Of a stretch of DNA of 64,000 nt, positions 8,113 through 16,943 are shown in pieces. The stretch is from Candidatus Binatia bacterium (GTDB lineage: Bacteria; Vulcanimicrobiota; Vulcanimicrobiia; Vulcanimicrobiales; Vulcanimicrobiaceae). Numbering within the stretch: the first letter of the stretch is position 1; each line of letters begins with the position of its first letter. The notes under the pieces are model-generated. The model was given only the letters and a program-made list of their open reading frames with translations, made no database searches and was not told the origin of the DNA. The stretch is taken from positions 62,001-126,000 of the forward strand of contig DATKHY010000004.1 of the NCBI GenBank assembly GCA_035544215.1, in the 5' to 3' direction. A program made the translations under genes and the position numbers.

Positions 8113-8819
8113 CCGCGCCGACGTCGCGACAGGCATCCCTCGAACTCGTCGACCGGCTCCACGCCGTCGGTGAGGCGCGCTACCACGATAAGCACCCATT
8201 CCATCAGCAGCTCGTCGCCGGCGCGCTCGATCGCGCGCAGGTACAAGCGTGGGTCGCGAACCGCTACTACTACCAGAAGGAGATCCCGGTAAAGGACGCG
8301 GCGATCCTCGCCAACCTGCCGTCGGCAGCGCATCGCCGAGCGTGGATCGCGCGCATCGCGGATCACGACGGCACCGGCGACGGCGAGAGCGGGGGAACGG
8401 CGGCGTGGCTCGCGCTCGCGCGAGCGGTCGGCCTGGACGCGGCGGACGTGCTCTCCGAGCGCGGCGTTGCACCGGGCACGCGCTTCGCAGTGGACGCGTA
8501 CGTGACGTTCGCGCGCACAAAGCCGTGGGTCGAGGCGGTCGCGTCGTCGCTGACCGAGCTCTTCGGACCCCCCGTAATGGAACGCCGCGTCGCGGCGATC
8601 GTCGAGCGATATCCGTGGGTCGATCCCGCCGGCCTTGCGTACTTTCGCAGGCGCATCCCGTTGGCCAAGCGCGACGCCGAGATCGCGCTGGAGTGGGTCT
8701 TGGAGGAGGCTACGACGCCGGAGATCGCGCAGCGTTGCGTCGAGGCGCTGGAGTTCAAATGCGATGTGCTATGGTCCATTCTCGACGCCACCGCGCTCGC
8801 GAGCGGAGTCTTTAAATGA
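8109..8819 (+). CDS. pqqC: Pyrroloquinoline-quinone synthase PqqC, no canonical start codon
   Basis: The frame encodes a full PqqC: RYHDKHPFHQQLVAGALD, VANRYYYQKEIPVKDAAI, the DHDG motif, RFAVDAYVTFARTKPW, SLTELFGPP and the ending FKCDVLWSILDATA. PqqC performs the final cofactor-free oxidation and ring closure of AHQQ to PQQ. The open frame extends back to 8067 but contains no ATG, GTG or TTG before the internal GTG at 8448, which would delete nearly half the protein including active-site residues. The only position matching the expected N-terminus is CTA at 8109-8111, overlapping the pqqA TAA. Non-canonical coupled initiation or a sequence error are the options. It ends ATGA-overlapped with pqqD. 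Confidence 0.85.
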   Translation, partial: LTAPTSRQASLELVDRLHAVGEARYHDKHPFHQQLVAGALDRAQVQAWVANRYYYQKEIPVKDAAILANLPSAAHRRAWIARIADHDGTGDGESGGTAAWLALARAVGLDAADVLSERGVAPGTRFAVDAYVTFARTKPWVEAVASSLTELFGPPVMERRVAAIVERYPWVDPAGLAYFRRRIPLAKRDAEIALEWVLEEATTPEIAQRCVEALEFKCDVLWSILDATALASGVFK

Positions 8820-9079
8820 ACGATGAGTCGCGGCCGCGGTTCGGCAAGGGTGTGAAGCTGCGTCTGGAGGCCGACGGCACGACGATGCTGCTCGTGCCCG
8901 AAGGCGCGCTCGTTCTCAACTCCCCCGCGGCCGCTGCGCTCGAGCTCGTGGACGGCGAGCACAGCGTCGATGAGATTGTGGCCGCAATCGTCGAACGCTT
9001 CGACGTGGCGCTTGAGCGCGCGCACGCGGACGTCCACGAACTGTTCGAACGCTTGAAGGTACGCGGTTTTCTGCAATGA
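8816..9079 (+). CDS. pqqD: PQQ biosynthesis peptide chaperone PqqD
   Basis: 87 residues, the usual size. It shows the RRE-fold pattern: KLRLEADGTTMLLVPEGAL, then LNSPAAAALELVDGEHSVDE and a C-terminal helix EIVAAIVERFDV. PqqD binds PqqA and presents it to the radical SAM enzyme PqqE. It overlaps pqqC by 4 nt (ATGA) and pqqE by 4 nt, so stoichiometric coupled translation is likely. Confidence 0.95.
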   Translation: MNDESRPRFGKGVKLRLEADGTTMLLVPEGALVLNSPAAAALELVDGEHSVDEIVAAIVERFDVALERAHADVHELFERLKVRGFLQ

Positions 9080-10143
9080 TCGCGCCGAGGCCGTTATCAC
9101 TTTTGTGCGAGGTGACGTATCGCTGCAATCTGCAGTGCCCGTACTGCTACAACCCGTTGGCGCTGCGGGAGTATCGCGACGAGCTCGAGACCGAGCAGTG
9201 GTGCGACGTGCTCGGGCAGGCGGCCGCGCTCGGCGTCGTTCAGGCACACTTCTCGGGCGGCGAGCCGACGCTGCGGCGCGACCTCGCGGCGATCGTCGCG
9301 TGCGCGTCCGGCGCGGGCCTGTATACGAACCTGATCACGCAGGGCACGTTCCTGGACGACTCCATGCTAGACGAGCTGCTCGCGAGCGGACTCGACCACG
9401 TGCAGATCAGCGTCCAGGCACCCGAGGCCGCCCTCGCGGATCGCATCGCCGGCGCGACGGCGCACGAGCGCAAGCTGGACGCGCTGCGGCGCGCGCTGCA
9501 GCGCGACGTCGCCGTCACGCTCAACTGCGTGCTGCACCGGCTCAACCACGATGCGATCGGCGACGTGATCGCGCTCGCGCAGGAGCTCGGCGTCCGCCGC
9601 CTGGAGCTCGCCAACGTACAGTTTTACGGATGGGCGTATCGCAATCGCCTGGCATTGATGCCGACGCGCGAGCAGGTCGAGCGCGGCGAGGCCGCCGTCG
9701 CGGCGGCGCGCCAGCGCCTGCGTGGCGCGATGGAGATCGTCTACGTGCTGCCGGATTACTTCGACGAGTTTCCTAAGCCGTGCATGAACGGCTGGGGACG
9801 ACAGTTCATGACCGTTACGCCGAACGGCACCGTGTTGCCGTGTCCGGCGGCGGCGGCGATCCGCACGCTGCGCTTCGAAAACGTGCGCGAGCGCGCGCTC
9901 GGCGAGATCTGGGGCGAGTCGGATTCGTTCCGCTGCTACCGCGGTACCGGCTGGATGCCCGAGCCGTGCCGCTCCTGCGAGCGTCGCGAGATCGACTGGG
10001 GCGGCTGCCGCTGCCAGGCGTTCTTGCTCACCGGCGATGCCGGCGTCACCGACCCGGTCTGCTCGCTGAGCTCCGATCATCACCTCGTCGCGGCGCTGCG
10101 CCACGGCACGCAGGAGCGCAAACTGGTCGCTCGCCGGGCGTGA
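9076..10143 (+). CDS. pqqE: Radical SAM enzyme PqqE
   Basis: 355 residues. The radical SAM cluster motif CNLQCPYC uses Cys17, Cys21 and Cys24. The C-terminal SPASM region has further cysteines (PCMNGWG, LPCPAAA, CRSCERREIDWGGCRCQ, DPVCSL) for auxiliary iron-sulfur clusters. PqqE forms the carbon-carbon bond between Glu and Tyr of PqqA. It is coupled to pqqD by ATGA and to pqqB by GTGA. Confidence 0.96.
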   Translation: MIAPRPLSLLCEVTYRCNLQCPYCYNPLALREYRDELETEQWCDVLGQAAALGVVQAHFSGGEPTLRRDLAAIVACASGAGLYTNLITQGTFLDDSMLDELLASGLDHVQISVQAPEAALADRIAGATAHERKLDALRRALQRDVAVTLNCVLHRLNHDAIGDVIALAQELGVRRLELANVQFYGWAYRNRLALMPTREQVERGEAAVAAARQRLRGAMEIVYVLPDYFDEFPKPCMNGWGRQFMTVTPNGTVLPCPAAAAIRTLRFENVRERALGEIWGESDSFRCYRGTGWMPEPCRSCERREIDWGGCRCQAFLLTGDAGVTDPVCSLSSDHHLVAALRHGTQERKLVARRA

Positions 10144-11072
10144 TCTTCCGGGTCCTCGGTTCGGCCGCCGGAGGAGGCGTGCCGCAGTGGAACTGCGCCT
10201 GCGCGAACTGCTCGGCGGCGCGCGAAGGCCGGCGGCCGCCGCGCACGCAGTCGAGCGCCGCGGTCAGCGGCGACGGCGCGCGCTGGCTCCTGCTCAACTG
10301 CTCGCCCGACGTCGCCGCGCAGATCGAAGCCTTCGCGCCGCTGCATCCTGCACCGCCGCGCGGCACGCCCATCGCCGGCATGCTCGTCACCGACGCGAAC
10401 GTCGACCATCTCGGCGGCCTCGCGGTGCTGCGCCAACACGGCGAGCGCGGCTTCGTCGTGCGCTCGAGCCGAGTCGTCCGCGCGATCGCCGTGGCGCAGC
10501 CCGCGTTCGCCGCCTTCGCTCGGCCGCCGCATCGCTGGCTGGATGCGCCGCTCGGCGCCCCGTGCGACGCCGGCGGCGACGAGGACCTCGTCGGCAACCA
10601 GCTCGCCGCGCGCGCGATCCGAGTGCCCGGCACGACGCCGGGCTACGACGGCCGCCGCAACATGCGCGGCGCCGTAGTCGCCTACGAGATCGCCGATCGC
10701 CCTTCGACTCGCTCAGGACAGGCTCCGTCAAAGGAGAAGCGCCTACTCTTCGCGCCGGTCTTCGCGGAAATTGACGAAACGCTCGAGCGTTCGATAAGGT
10801 CCGCGAGCGTCGCGATCCTCGACGGATCCTTCTACAGCGACGACGAGCTCGTCGCGCAGGGCCTCGCGAGCAAGCGCGCCCGCTCGCTGGGTCACCTTCC
10901 GGTGGGCGGCGCCGGCGGCACGCTGGAAAGACTGCGCGACATTAAGACGCGCGTGATCTTCACGCATCTCAACAACTCCAACCCGATGCTCGATCCCGAC
11001 TCCCCCGCCGCCGCGCGCGTACGCGAGCTCGGCGCCGAGATCGCGTACGACGGGATGGAGCTCACTCTCTAG
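10140..11072 (+). CDS. pqqB: PQQ biosynthesis metallo-beta-lactamase-fold protein PqqB
   Basis: 310 residues from GTG 10140 (GTGA overlap with pqqE). The N-terminus [18 protein letters not shown] and the later [12 protein letters not shown] and [12 protein letters not shown] are PqqB signatures. PqqB is an iron-dependent hydroxylase acting on the Glu-Tyr intermediate before PqqC. A segment around residues 188-200 ([12 protein letters not shown]) is encoded by a dispersed palindromic repeat and looks like an insertion. The gene is last in the operon, whereas pqqB usually follows pqqA. Its TAG stop is shared (CTAG) with the convergent phosphoesterase. Confidence 0.94.
   Translation: MIFRVLGSAAGGGVPQWNCACANCSAAREGRRPPRTQSSAAVSGDGARWLLLNCSPDVAAQIEAFAPLHPAPPRGTPIAGMLVTDANVDHLGGLAVLRQHGERGFVVRSSRVVRAIAVAQPAFAAFARPPHRWLDAPLGAPCDAGGDEDLVGNQLAARAIRVPGTTPGYDGRRNMRGAVVAYEIADRPSTRSGQAPSKEKRLLFAPVFAEIDETLERSIRSASVAILDGSFYSDDELVAQGLASKRARSLGHLPVGGAGGTLERLRDIKTRVIFTHLNNSNPMLDPDSPAAARVRELGAEIAYDGMELTL
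10701..10734. repeat. Dispersed palindromic repeat copy inside pqqB
   Basis: CCTTCGACTCGCTCAGGACA followed by a partial inverse copy. The core CCTTCGAC-n-GCTCAGG is shared, in inverse orientation, with 38269-38287 and 38816-38834. Read in the pqqB frame it gives PSTRSGQ. Confidence 0.6.
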
Positions 11073-12391
11073 AAGTCGTCGTCAGGCTCGAGATCCGCCT
11101 GCCCGTCGGCGGCAAAGAACGATGCCTGCCGCATCGTCGGGATCGGCTCGAACGGCAGCGCGCTCTGCGAGAAGTCGAAGCAATCCGACAACTGTCCGGC
11201 ACGCGCGTCGGTCGTATTCAGCGAGCGCAGCGCGAACGCGGCTTCCACGAACTTTAGGATGCTTCCGAACTCGTACTGCTGGTGCGACACGTAGTCGTGC
11301 TTGGCCCACGGCGAGATCACTATGAACGGCACGCGCGGGCCGAGCCCCATGCGATCGAGCTGGGGCGGCGCGACGTGATCGTACCAGCCGCCCCAGTCGT
11401 CCCACACGACGAAGATCGCGGTGCTTCTCCAATCTCGGCTCTCGCCGATCGCGTTGACGACCGACGCGACCCACTCCGGGCCGTACGAGCCTGCGCCGCG
11501 CAGGCCCACGTCCTTCTTCGAGCTGTGAAACGGCAGCGCGTGATCGGAGTTCTGCATCTTCGGGACCACCCACGTAATCGACGCGATCTTTCCGGCCCGC
11601 GCGTCGTCGAGCACCCGCGTCTCCGGCGAGACGACGTTACGCCAGCGCGATGAGTACCGGATGTGCGCGATCGCGTCGAAGGCCGACCAGATGCTGCCCA
11701 GGCGATTGATCGCCGGCGCGTAGTAGCGCCAGCTCACGCCCGCGGCGCTCGCGACGTCCGCGATGGTCGGAAAGTCGAGGCACGGAAAGATGCCCGGGTC
11801 GATCTCTTGCCCGTCCGGCGCCATCAGCGCCACGCGCGCGTAGAGCGGCGAGTCGCAACCCCAGGCGAAGCGCGTCGTTCCGACGTGGTTGGGGTTGCTC
11901 GCGGTGTACGCGGCCTGCCCGGCGATCAGATACAGGTGCGCGGGGAAGCTTGGGCCCGTGTTGGATTGAAACATCCGATCGCCGAACGTGAAGCGCTCGG
12001 CCATGGTCCAATACGGCATCACCTGGCTCTCGGGCACGTAGGCGTAGGGGAAATCCCGGGGCTGCCGCGGATACGTGGCGACGCTCGCGAAGCCGTCCAT
12101 CCGCCCGCCGTCGTATTCCGTTACCCAGGCGCGATGCTGATGGTCGACGTCGGCGGGATAACCCAGGTCAACGGGGCGCAGCGAGACGGGACCGATGCGC
12201 CGCTCTCCGAACCTTACCGTATCGGCGCCCGGAAAGCCGTTGAAGAGGTTATCGACACTGCGATTCTCCTGCACGATGATGACGACATGCTTGATGTGAG
12301 TGCGCACGTCGCTAACGAACCGACCGTTCGTCGCTCCCATGGCGAGCCACGCGAGTGCCAGCGCGGAGGCTTTCGAGGGCGTGCCGCTCAT
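11069..12391 (-). CDS. PF04185-family phosphoesterase (acid phosphatase/phospholipase C-like)
   Basis: 440 residues with a weak N-terminal hydrophobic stretch ([14 protein letters not shown]). Family motifs: [20 protein letters not shown] near the N-terminus, [41 protein letters not shown] and [20 protein letters not shown]. The family hydrolyses phosphomonoesters or phospholipids, usually outside the cytoplasm, and uses the ENR and DDWGG regions for metal and phosphate binding. It is one of three paralogues here (with 20110-21537 and 35313-36695) but lacks their lipobox and their C-terminal PVDTE. It is divergent from the propeller gene with only 33 nt between starts. Confidence 0.88.
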   Translation of the reverse strand: MSGTPSKASALALAWLAMGATNGRFVSDVRTHIKHVVIIVQENRSVDNLFNGFPGADTVRFGERRIGPVSLRPVDLGYPADVDHQHRAWVTEYDGGRMDGFASVATYPRQPRDFPYAYVPESQVMPYWTMAERFTFGDRMFQSNTGPSFPAHLYLIAGQAAYTASNPNHVGTTRFAWGCDSPLYARVALMAPDGQEIDPGIFPCLDFPTIADVASAAGVSWRYYAPAINRLGSIWSAFDAIAHIRYSSRWRNVVSPETRVLDDARAGKIASITWVVPKMQNSDHALPFHSSKKDVGLRGAGSYGPEWVASVVNAIGESRDWRSTAIFVVWDDWGGWYDHVAPPQLDRMGLGPRVPFIVISPWAKHDYVSHQQYEFGSILKFVEAAFALRSLNTTDARAGQLSDCFDFSQSALPFEPIPTMRQASFFAADGQADLEPDDDF

Positions 12392-12424
12392 GATTCGTTA
12401 AGTACCCGGGAAGACTGTTAGGGT

Positions 12425-13657
12425 ATGGGCGTGTTGCTTGGACGGCTGGTCGCAACACTCACGATGGCCATGGTGGCATGGACGCAGTTCCGCATGGGTC
12501 CGCAGAACAACCCCGTCGTCGGCGGAGGGCTGCACGCGAGCTGGCGCACCGAGACCGGCGGCCAGATCTCGGCGAGCCCGACGGTCGTCGACGGCACGCT
12601 CTATATCGGCAACAACAACGGTTCGCTCTACGCGCTCGATGCCGAGACCGGACAGATTCTGTGGAAGGCGCATGTCACAAATCCGCTGATGAGCGCGCCG
12701 CTGATTTTCGGCGATCTCGTGATCGTCGGCGAGGGCGATCCGACGAGCCGCACCTCGTCGCCGTCCGAGCCCGTGATGGTCGGTCAGGGCCCAAGCGCGC
12801 TGATCGGTTTCGATCGCGCGACCGGCGCGATCCGTTGGCAGACGAAGCTCGCCGGATCGGCAATGCCCACGCCGGCCATCATCGACGGTGTGCTCGTGCA
12901 TCACGACGGCGCCGGATGGATCAGCGGCCTCGACCCAGCGACCGGCGAGAAGAAATACGCGCGCTCAATCGGATCGATGGCGTCGATGACGGCGATGCTG
13001 CCCGTCGGAAACGGCGACTTCGTCACGTTGGGCGTCGGCACCAACGCCGCGTGGCGACTGCACGCCGATGACGGAACGCTCATATGGCGCAGCTCCTTCT
13101 CTAAAGGCGCCTCCGGCATAGGAGACTGTCCTCCCGTTACCGACGGCGCACGAGTGTTTTGCGATTACGTCTCCCCGGTCTTCCCCGATACTTCGACGGT
13201 CATCGGCAATCTCACCGTCCAGCGCGTCTACGCCCTGGACCTCAACAGCGGCGCGCCCGTCTGGGACGTCGCGCTGGAGAGCGGATCTCTGCCGATCCGC
13301 AATGAGGCCGCCATCCCGCTGCTCGCCGACGGCCTGCTCTACTTAGGAAGCGCGATCACGCCGTGGATGCACGCGCTCGACCCGGCCAGCGGCATGCTCG
13401 TGTGGGAAGCGCCGACGAAGGGCTCGGTCAAGGGCGGCGCGGTCGACGTCGACGGCGTCGTATACTTCGGCGATTTCGGGGGTTATCTGTGGGCGCTCGA
13501 CGCCAAGACGGGTCACGTGGTCGGCGATAAGCTAATGAAAACGCCGTTCAACGTCGGCTCGCCGATCGTCGTCGGCAAGACGCTCGTGATCGGCAGCGAC
13601 TCCGGCGCGGTGATCGCGATCCCACTCGAAGACATCCGCAACTCACACGATTCGTAG
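12425..13657 (+). CDS. Exported PQQ-like beta-propeller protein
   Basis: 410 residues with an N-terminal hydrophobic export segment. Seven blades repeat the tryptophan-docking pattern, for example GSLYALDAETGQILWKA, LIGFDRATGAIRWQT, VYALDLNSGAPVWDV and MHALDPASGMLVWEA. This fold is shared by quinoprotein dehydrogenases and by BamB-type scaffold proteins. At about 410 residues it is shorter than true PQQ dehydrogenases (normally about 600) and has no haem motif, so an enzyme role is not shown. Its closeness to the pqq operon makes a PQQ-binding or PQQ-dependent role conceivable. Start ATG 12425; the alternative ATG at 12463 would damage the signal segment. Confidence 0.8.
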   Translation: MGVLLGRLVATLTMAMVAWTQFRMGPQNNPVVGGGLHASWRTETGGQISASPTVVDGTLYIGNNNGSLYALDAETGQILWKAHVTNPLMSAPLIFGDLVIVGEGDPTSRTSSPSEPVMVGQGPSALIGFDRATGAIRWQTKLAGSAMPTPAIIDGVLVHHDGAGWISGLDPATGEKKYARSIGSMASMTAMLPVGNGDFVTLGVGTNAAWRLHADDGTLIWRSSFSKGASGIGDCPPVTDGARVFCDYVSPVFPDTSTVIGNLTVQRVYALDLNSGAPVWDVALESGSLPIRNEAAIPLLADGLLYLGSAITPWMHALDPASGMLVWEAPTKGSVKGGAVDVDGVVYFGDFGGYLWALDAKTGHVVGDKLMKTPFNVGSPIVVGKTLVIGSDSGAVIAIPLEDIRNSHDS

Positions 13658-13670
13658 GCCGCGCGCCGCC

Positions 13671-13734
13671 GCAACAGAGCCGGGAGAACGTTACGCTCGT
13701 GATGGCTCGGGCGAACGTTGTCCGGCTCTGTTGC
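13671..13734. terminator. Long inverted repeat between convergent genes (putative bidirectional terminator)
   Basis: GCAACAGAGCCGG (13671-13683) pairs perfectly with CCGGCTCTGTTGC (13722-13734). The 38-nt interior can pair further (AACGTT-n-CGC with GCG-n-ACGTT). It sits between the 3' ends of the propeller gene and glnA. There is no clear T-run, so termination is inferred from position and structure. Confidence 0.6.
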
Positions 13735-13750
13735 TCCCTCGGCTCATGAT

Positions 13751-15202
13751 CTAAAAGAGATTCCAGAGGTACTGGTTGTAGACTTCGTGGTGGTACTGCA
13801 CCTCTTGCGCCTTCACGAAAGTTCCGAGTAGGCGCGGGCAGCGATCCGCGCTAGCCTGTTTGAGGTCGGCGTAGCGATTCTTGACGTCAGCGCCGAGCAG
13901 CTTGCCGGTCCACTCTGAGGCGCGGAACGCCGCGAGCGCGTCGTAGATGTTGTCCGGCAGGTAGCGGTCGGCTTGGCGCAGGTTTTTGATGCTGCTCGCC
14001 GTGCCCTCGAGGCCCGTCTTGAACACCGCCAGCATCACCATGTACGGGTTCGCGTCCGGTGCGACCGAACGCACCTCGGTGCGCATGCTTCGCTGGTTGC
14101 CGATCGGGATGCGGACCATCGAGCCGCGATCGATCGCAGAGGCCTTGAGCTGGTTGGGCGCCTCGAAGTGCGGGTCGAGCCGCCGGTACGAGTTGACGCT
14201 CGAGTTGAGCATCAGGCAGATGTCGTTGCCGAGCGTGAGGATGCGGTCGACGAACTTCCATCCGAAGGCGCTGAGTTGCTCGTGGCCTTTCGGCTCCCAG
14301 AAGAGGTTCTTGCCGTTCTTGCTCACCGAGACGTTGGTATGCATGCCGCTGCCGTTCACGCCGACCACCGGCTTGGGCAAGAAGCTCGCCGTCATGCCCT
14401 GCCGCGTGGCGACCTGCCGGCAGATCAGCTTATAGAGCTGGATCTGGTCGGCGGCCGCGGCCACCTCGCCGTAGTTGTAGTTGATTTCGAACTGCGATGG
14501 CGCGACCTCCGGGTGGTCCTTCTCGTTCTGGAAGCCCATCGCGCGCTGCACCTCGGCGACGGTGTCGATGAAGTTGCGCAGCGGATCGCCCGGAAGCGAG
14601 TGGTAGTATCCACCCGTGTTTACGTACTCGAACTTGCCCGTCTCGTGGTAGCGCCGCTCGGCGTCGACGCCTTGGAAGAGGAAGCCCTCGATCTCGTTGG
14701 CGGCGTTGAGCGTGTAGCCTTCCTTGGCGTAGCAGTCGTTGGCGAGCTTCTTGAGCGCGCCACGGATGTCGCCGGCAAACGGCTTGCCATCGCGGTCGAA
14801 CACGTCGCCGAAGACGAGGATCTTGCCCGGCCCGAACACGTCGGCCGGCGCCCAATAGAACGCGCTCCAGTCCAGCGACAGGCGCAGGTCGCTCTCGCGC
14901 TGCGGCGTGAAGCCGCGGATCGAAGAGCCGTCGAACGTGAGGTTGTCGTGGGAACGCAGCAAGAACTTCTTGTCGTAGTCCAACATGTGGAGGCGTCCCT
15001 CGAGGTCGCTAAATAGCACCGTCAGCGCCTTGATGCGCGGCTCCTCCGCCAGGTAGCGCAGTCGCTCTTCCTGCAGCGCGTGGAGCGGCACTCGCTCCTG
15101 GCGCTGCGCCTTTGCACGCAGGTTCAGCTCCTCGAGCTCCGCGTAGGGGAGCGCCAGAAAGTCTCGCAGATCCGCGCCGGTCGGCATCGCGGTCGAATTC
15201 AT
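13751..15202 (-). CDS. glnA: Glutamine synthetase, type I
   Basis: 483 residues. Type I motifs: FDGSSIRGF, the ATP/glutamate site KPVVGVNGSGMHTNVSV with a preceding QFEINYNYG, and NSYRRLDPHFEAP. The enzyme forms glutamine from glutamate, ammonia and ATP and is central to nitrogen assimilation. The adenylylation motif of enteric GlnA (Tyr in NLYDLP) is not visible; the region reads SSIKNLRQADRYLPDNIYDAL, so control by adenylylation is doubtful. ACAGGAG precedes ATG. It has no nitrogen-regulation neighbour in the window. Confidence 0.94.
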   Translation of the reverse strand: MNSTAMPTGADLRDFLALPYAELEELNLRAKAQRQERVPLHALQEERLRYLAEEPRIKALTVLFSDLEGRLHMLDYDKKFLLRSHDNLTFDGSSIRGFTPQRESDLRLSLDWSAFYWAPADVFGPGKILVFGDVFDRDGKPFAGDIRGALKKLANDCYAKEGYTLNAANEIEGFLFQGVDAERRYHETGKFEYVNTGGYYHSLPGDPLRNFIDTVAEVQRAMGFQNEKDHPEVAPSQFEINYNYGEVAAAADQIQLYKLICRQVATRQGMTASFLPKPVVGVNGSGMHTNVSVSKNGKNLFWEPKGHEQLSAFGWKFVDRILTLGNDICLMLNSSVNSYRRLDPHFEAPNQLKASAIDRGSMVRIPIGNQRSMRTEVRSVAPDANPYMVMLAVFKTGLEGTASSIKNLRQADRYLPDNIYDALAAFRASEWTGKLLGADVKNRYADLKQASADRCPRLLGTFVKAQEVQYHHEVYNQYLWNLF

Positions 15203-15363
15203 TCGTCGTCTCCTGTAGTGTAGGACGCGAGTGTATTACTACGACGCTTGCACAAGCGACGGTGCGCGCCTTTGGACAATCGGTAAAACGTTCGGCTTCC
15301 CCGCCCAGCAGGCGTCGAGGGGCTCCGGAGCGGAGGTGAGGCGCCGGAGCGCGTGGCCGCCGC

Positions 15364-16320
15364 TTACTTCAGCGCGTAAAAGAAGCGTACCACGTGGAAG
15401 AACACGGGCGCGGCGAAGATCAGCGAGTCCATCCGGTCGAGGATGCCGCCGTGGCCCTGCACGATCGTTCCGTAATCCTTCACGCCGCGGTCGCGCTTGA
15501 TCGCCGAAAAGACGAGCCCGCCCGCGAATCCAAGCAGCGTGATCAGCAGCGAGATCGCCGCCGCGACGAGCGGCGTGAACGGCGTCATCCACCACAGCGC
15601 CGTGCCGATCGCGGTGGCGGTCAAGATGCCGCCCGCGAATCCTTCCCAAGTCTTGTTCGGGCTCACCGTCGGCGCGATCTTGTGGCGGCCCAGCAGCTTG
15701 CCCCACACGTACTGCAGCACGTCGCTCGCCTGATCGACGATCACGAGGTAGAGCAGCAGCTTCGCGTCCGGTCCGTAACCGGGAATGTCGAGCGTGAGCA
15801 GCGCCGGCGCGTAGCTCAGGCAGTACACGCAGATCATCAGCCCCCACTGGATCTTGGCTGCGCGCTCGAGGAACGATTGCGTGTCGCCGGCCAGCGCCAT
15901 GACGGCCGGCAGAAACAGGAAGGCATAGACGGGAATCACGATCACGAAGCCGGACCAGCGCAGGCTGAGCAGATAGTACTGCAGCGGCGTGAAGATGAAG
16001 AACGTCCAGAAGAGCGTCTGATGGTCGGCGCGCCGCGTCGTGACAAGCGTGATGTATTCGCGCAGCGCCAGGAACGAGATCAGGCCGAAGAGCACGAGCG
16101 AGCCGGTCGGACCGACGACCAGCGTCAAGCCGAAGATGATGCACAGCACCCACCACGTGCGGATGCGCGCATTGAGATTGCCGATCGTCGCGCGCGCTGA
16201 CGGCGCTCGGACCAGGGCTTTGATCGCTAAGCCGATGAGCGTAGCCAGCGCCAGCACGGCGAGGATGCCGCCGAACGCCCAGACCAGCTGCGGGTCGAAG
16301 CGCTGCCCAGCGAAGGTCAT
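15364..16320 (-). CDS. CdsA/YnbB-like phosphatidate cytidylyltransferase
   Basis: 318 residues from ATG 16320, which overlaps the preceding stop as ATGA. About eight membrane segments. The C-terminal signature KRDRGVKDYGTIVQGHGG followed by ILDRMDSL matches CDP-diglyceride synthetases, with VQGHGG in place of the common IPGHGG. The enzyme makes CDP-diacylglycerol from phosphatidate and CTP. Position in a three-gene set with a PlsC-like and a CDP-alcohol transferase suggests a dedicated accessory lipid pathway like E. coli ynbAB rather than the main housekeeping cdsA. Confidence 0.9.
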   Translation of the reverse strand: MTFAGQRFDPQLVWAFGGILAVLALATLIGLAIKALVRAPSARATIGNLNARIRTWWVLCIIFGLTLVVGPTGSLVLFGLISFLALREYITLVTTRRADHQTLFWTFFIFTPLQYYLLSLRWSGFVIVIPVYAFLFLPAVMALAGDTQSFLERAAKIQWGLMICVYCLSYAPALLTLDIPGYGPDAKLLLYLVIVDQASDVLQYVWGKLLGRHKIAPTVSPNKTWEGFAGGILTATAIGTALWWMTPFTPLVAAAISLLITLLGFAGGLVFSAIKRDRGVKDYGTIVQGHGGILDRMDSLIFAAPVFFHVVRFFYALK

Positions 16321-16943
16321 CGCGGCTGCAGCACGCACAGCGCGTCGCGCATCCGCGTGAGGAAGTGCTCCTTCGATTCCGCCGGCTCGATGAACGAGGC
16401 CGAACCAAGGGTGACTCGGCTGATAAACGGCACGGGTAAGAACTCTCCCTTCGGCAGGATACGGTTGAGGTTTTCGATGTAGGCGGGAATTAGCGAGAGC
16501 TCCGGCTTGCGCAGGCACAGGTAGTAGAGCCCGCTCTTGAATGCGCCGACGACCTCGCCGGTGCCGCGCGTGCCCTCCGGAAAGATGATCAGCGAATACC
16601 GATCGCCCATCTCAACTGCGATGCGGTCGATCGTGTCACGAGCGCTGACCTCGCGGCTCGCCCCGCCCTGGCCGCGCGGTATCAGAATCGCGTTGAACAC
16701 GTCTACGGCCATCGCGCGGCGCAGCCCGCGTTCCCAATAGTCTTGCGCGGCGACGGGCCGCGTCTGCTTCCGTAGCCTGCGCGGCAACGACGACCACAGC
16801 ACGACGAAGTCGAGATGGCTGGTATGATTCGCGAAAAAGATGCTCTGCCGTTCGGGCGGCGTTCCATCACGCCAGGTCACCTGCACGCCGCTGATCAGCC
16901 GTGCGCCGGCGGCGATGATGCCCGCGAAAGGCGCCAGATTCAA
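16317..16943 (-). CDS. 1-acyl-glycerol-3-phosphate acyltransferase-like protein (PlsC family)
   Basis: 208 residues from TTG 16943, overlapping the upstream stop as TTGA. The acyltransferase motifs are FFANHTSHLDFVVLW (NHX4D-type catalytic His and Asp) and IIFPEGTRGTGEVVGAFKSG (glycerophosphate binding). It transfers an acyl chain to a lysophosphatidate-like acceptor at the membrane. The frame is open far upstream, but that part overlaps the CDP-alcohol transferase and reads as non-coding arginine-rich sequence. Confidence 0.9.
   Translation of the reverse strand: MNLAPFAGIIAAGARLISGVQVTWRDGTPPERQSIFFANHTSHLDFVVLWSSLPRRLRKQTRPVAAQDYWERGLRRAMAVDVFNAILIPRGQGGASREVSARDTIDRIAVEMGDRYSLIIFPEGTRGTGEVVGAFKSGLYYLCLRKPELSLIPAYIENLNRILPKGEFLPVPFISRVTLGSASFIEPAESKEHFLTRMRDALCVLQPR

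Noticed and set aside
13973-15016. 347-codon plus-strand frame
   Set aside because: Antisense shadow of glnA with Arg/Val/Glu-rich composition and no family similarity.
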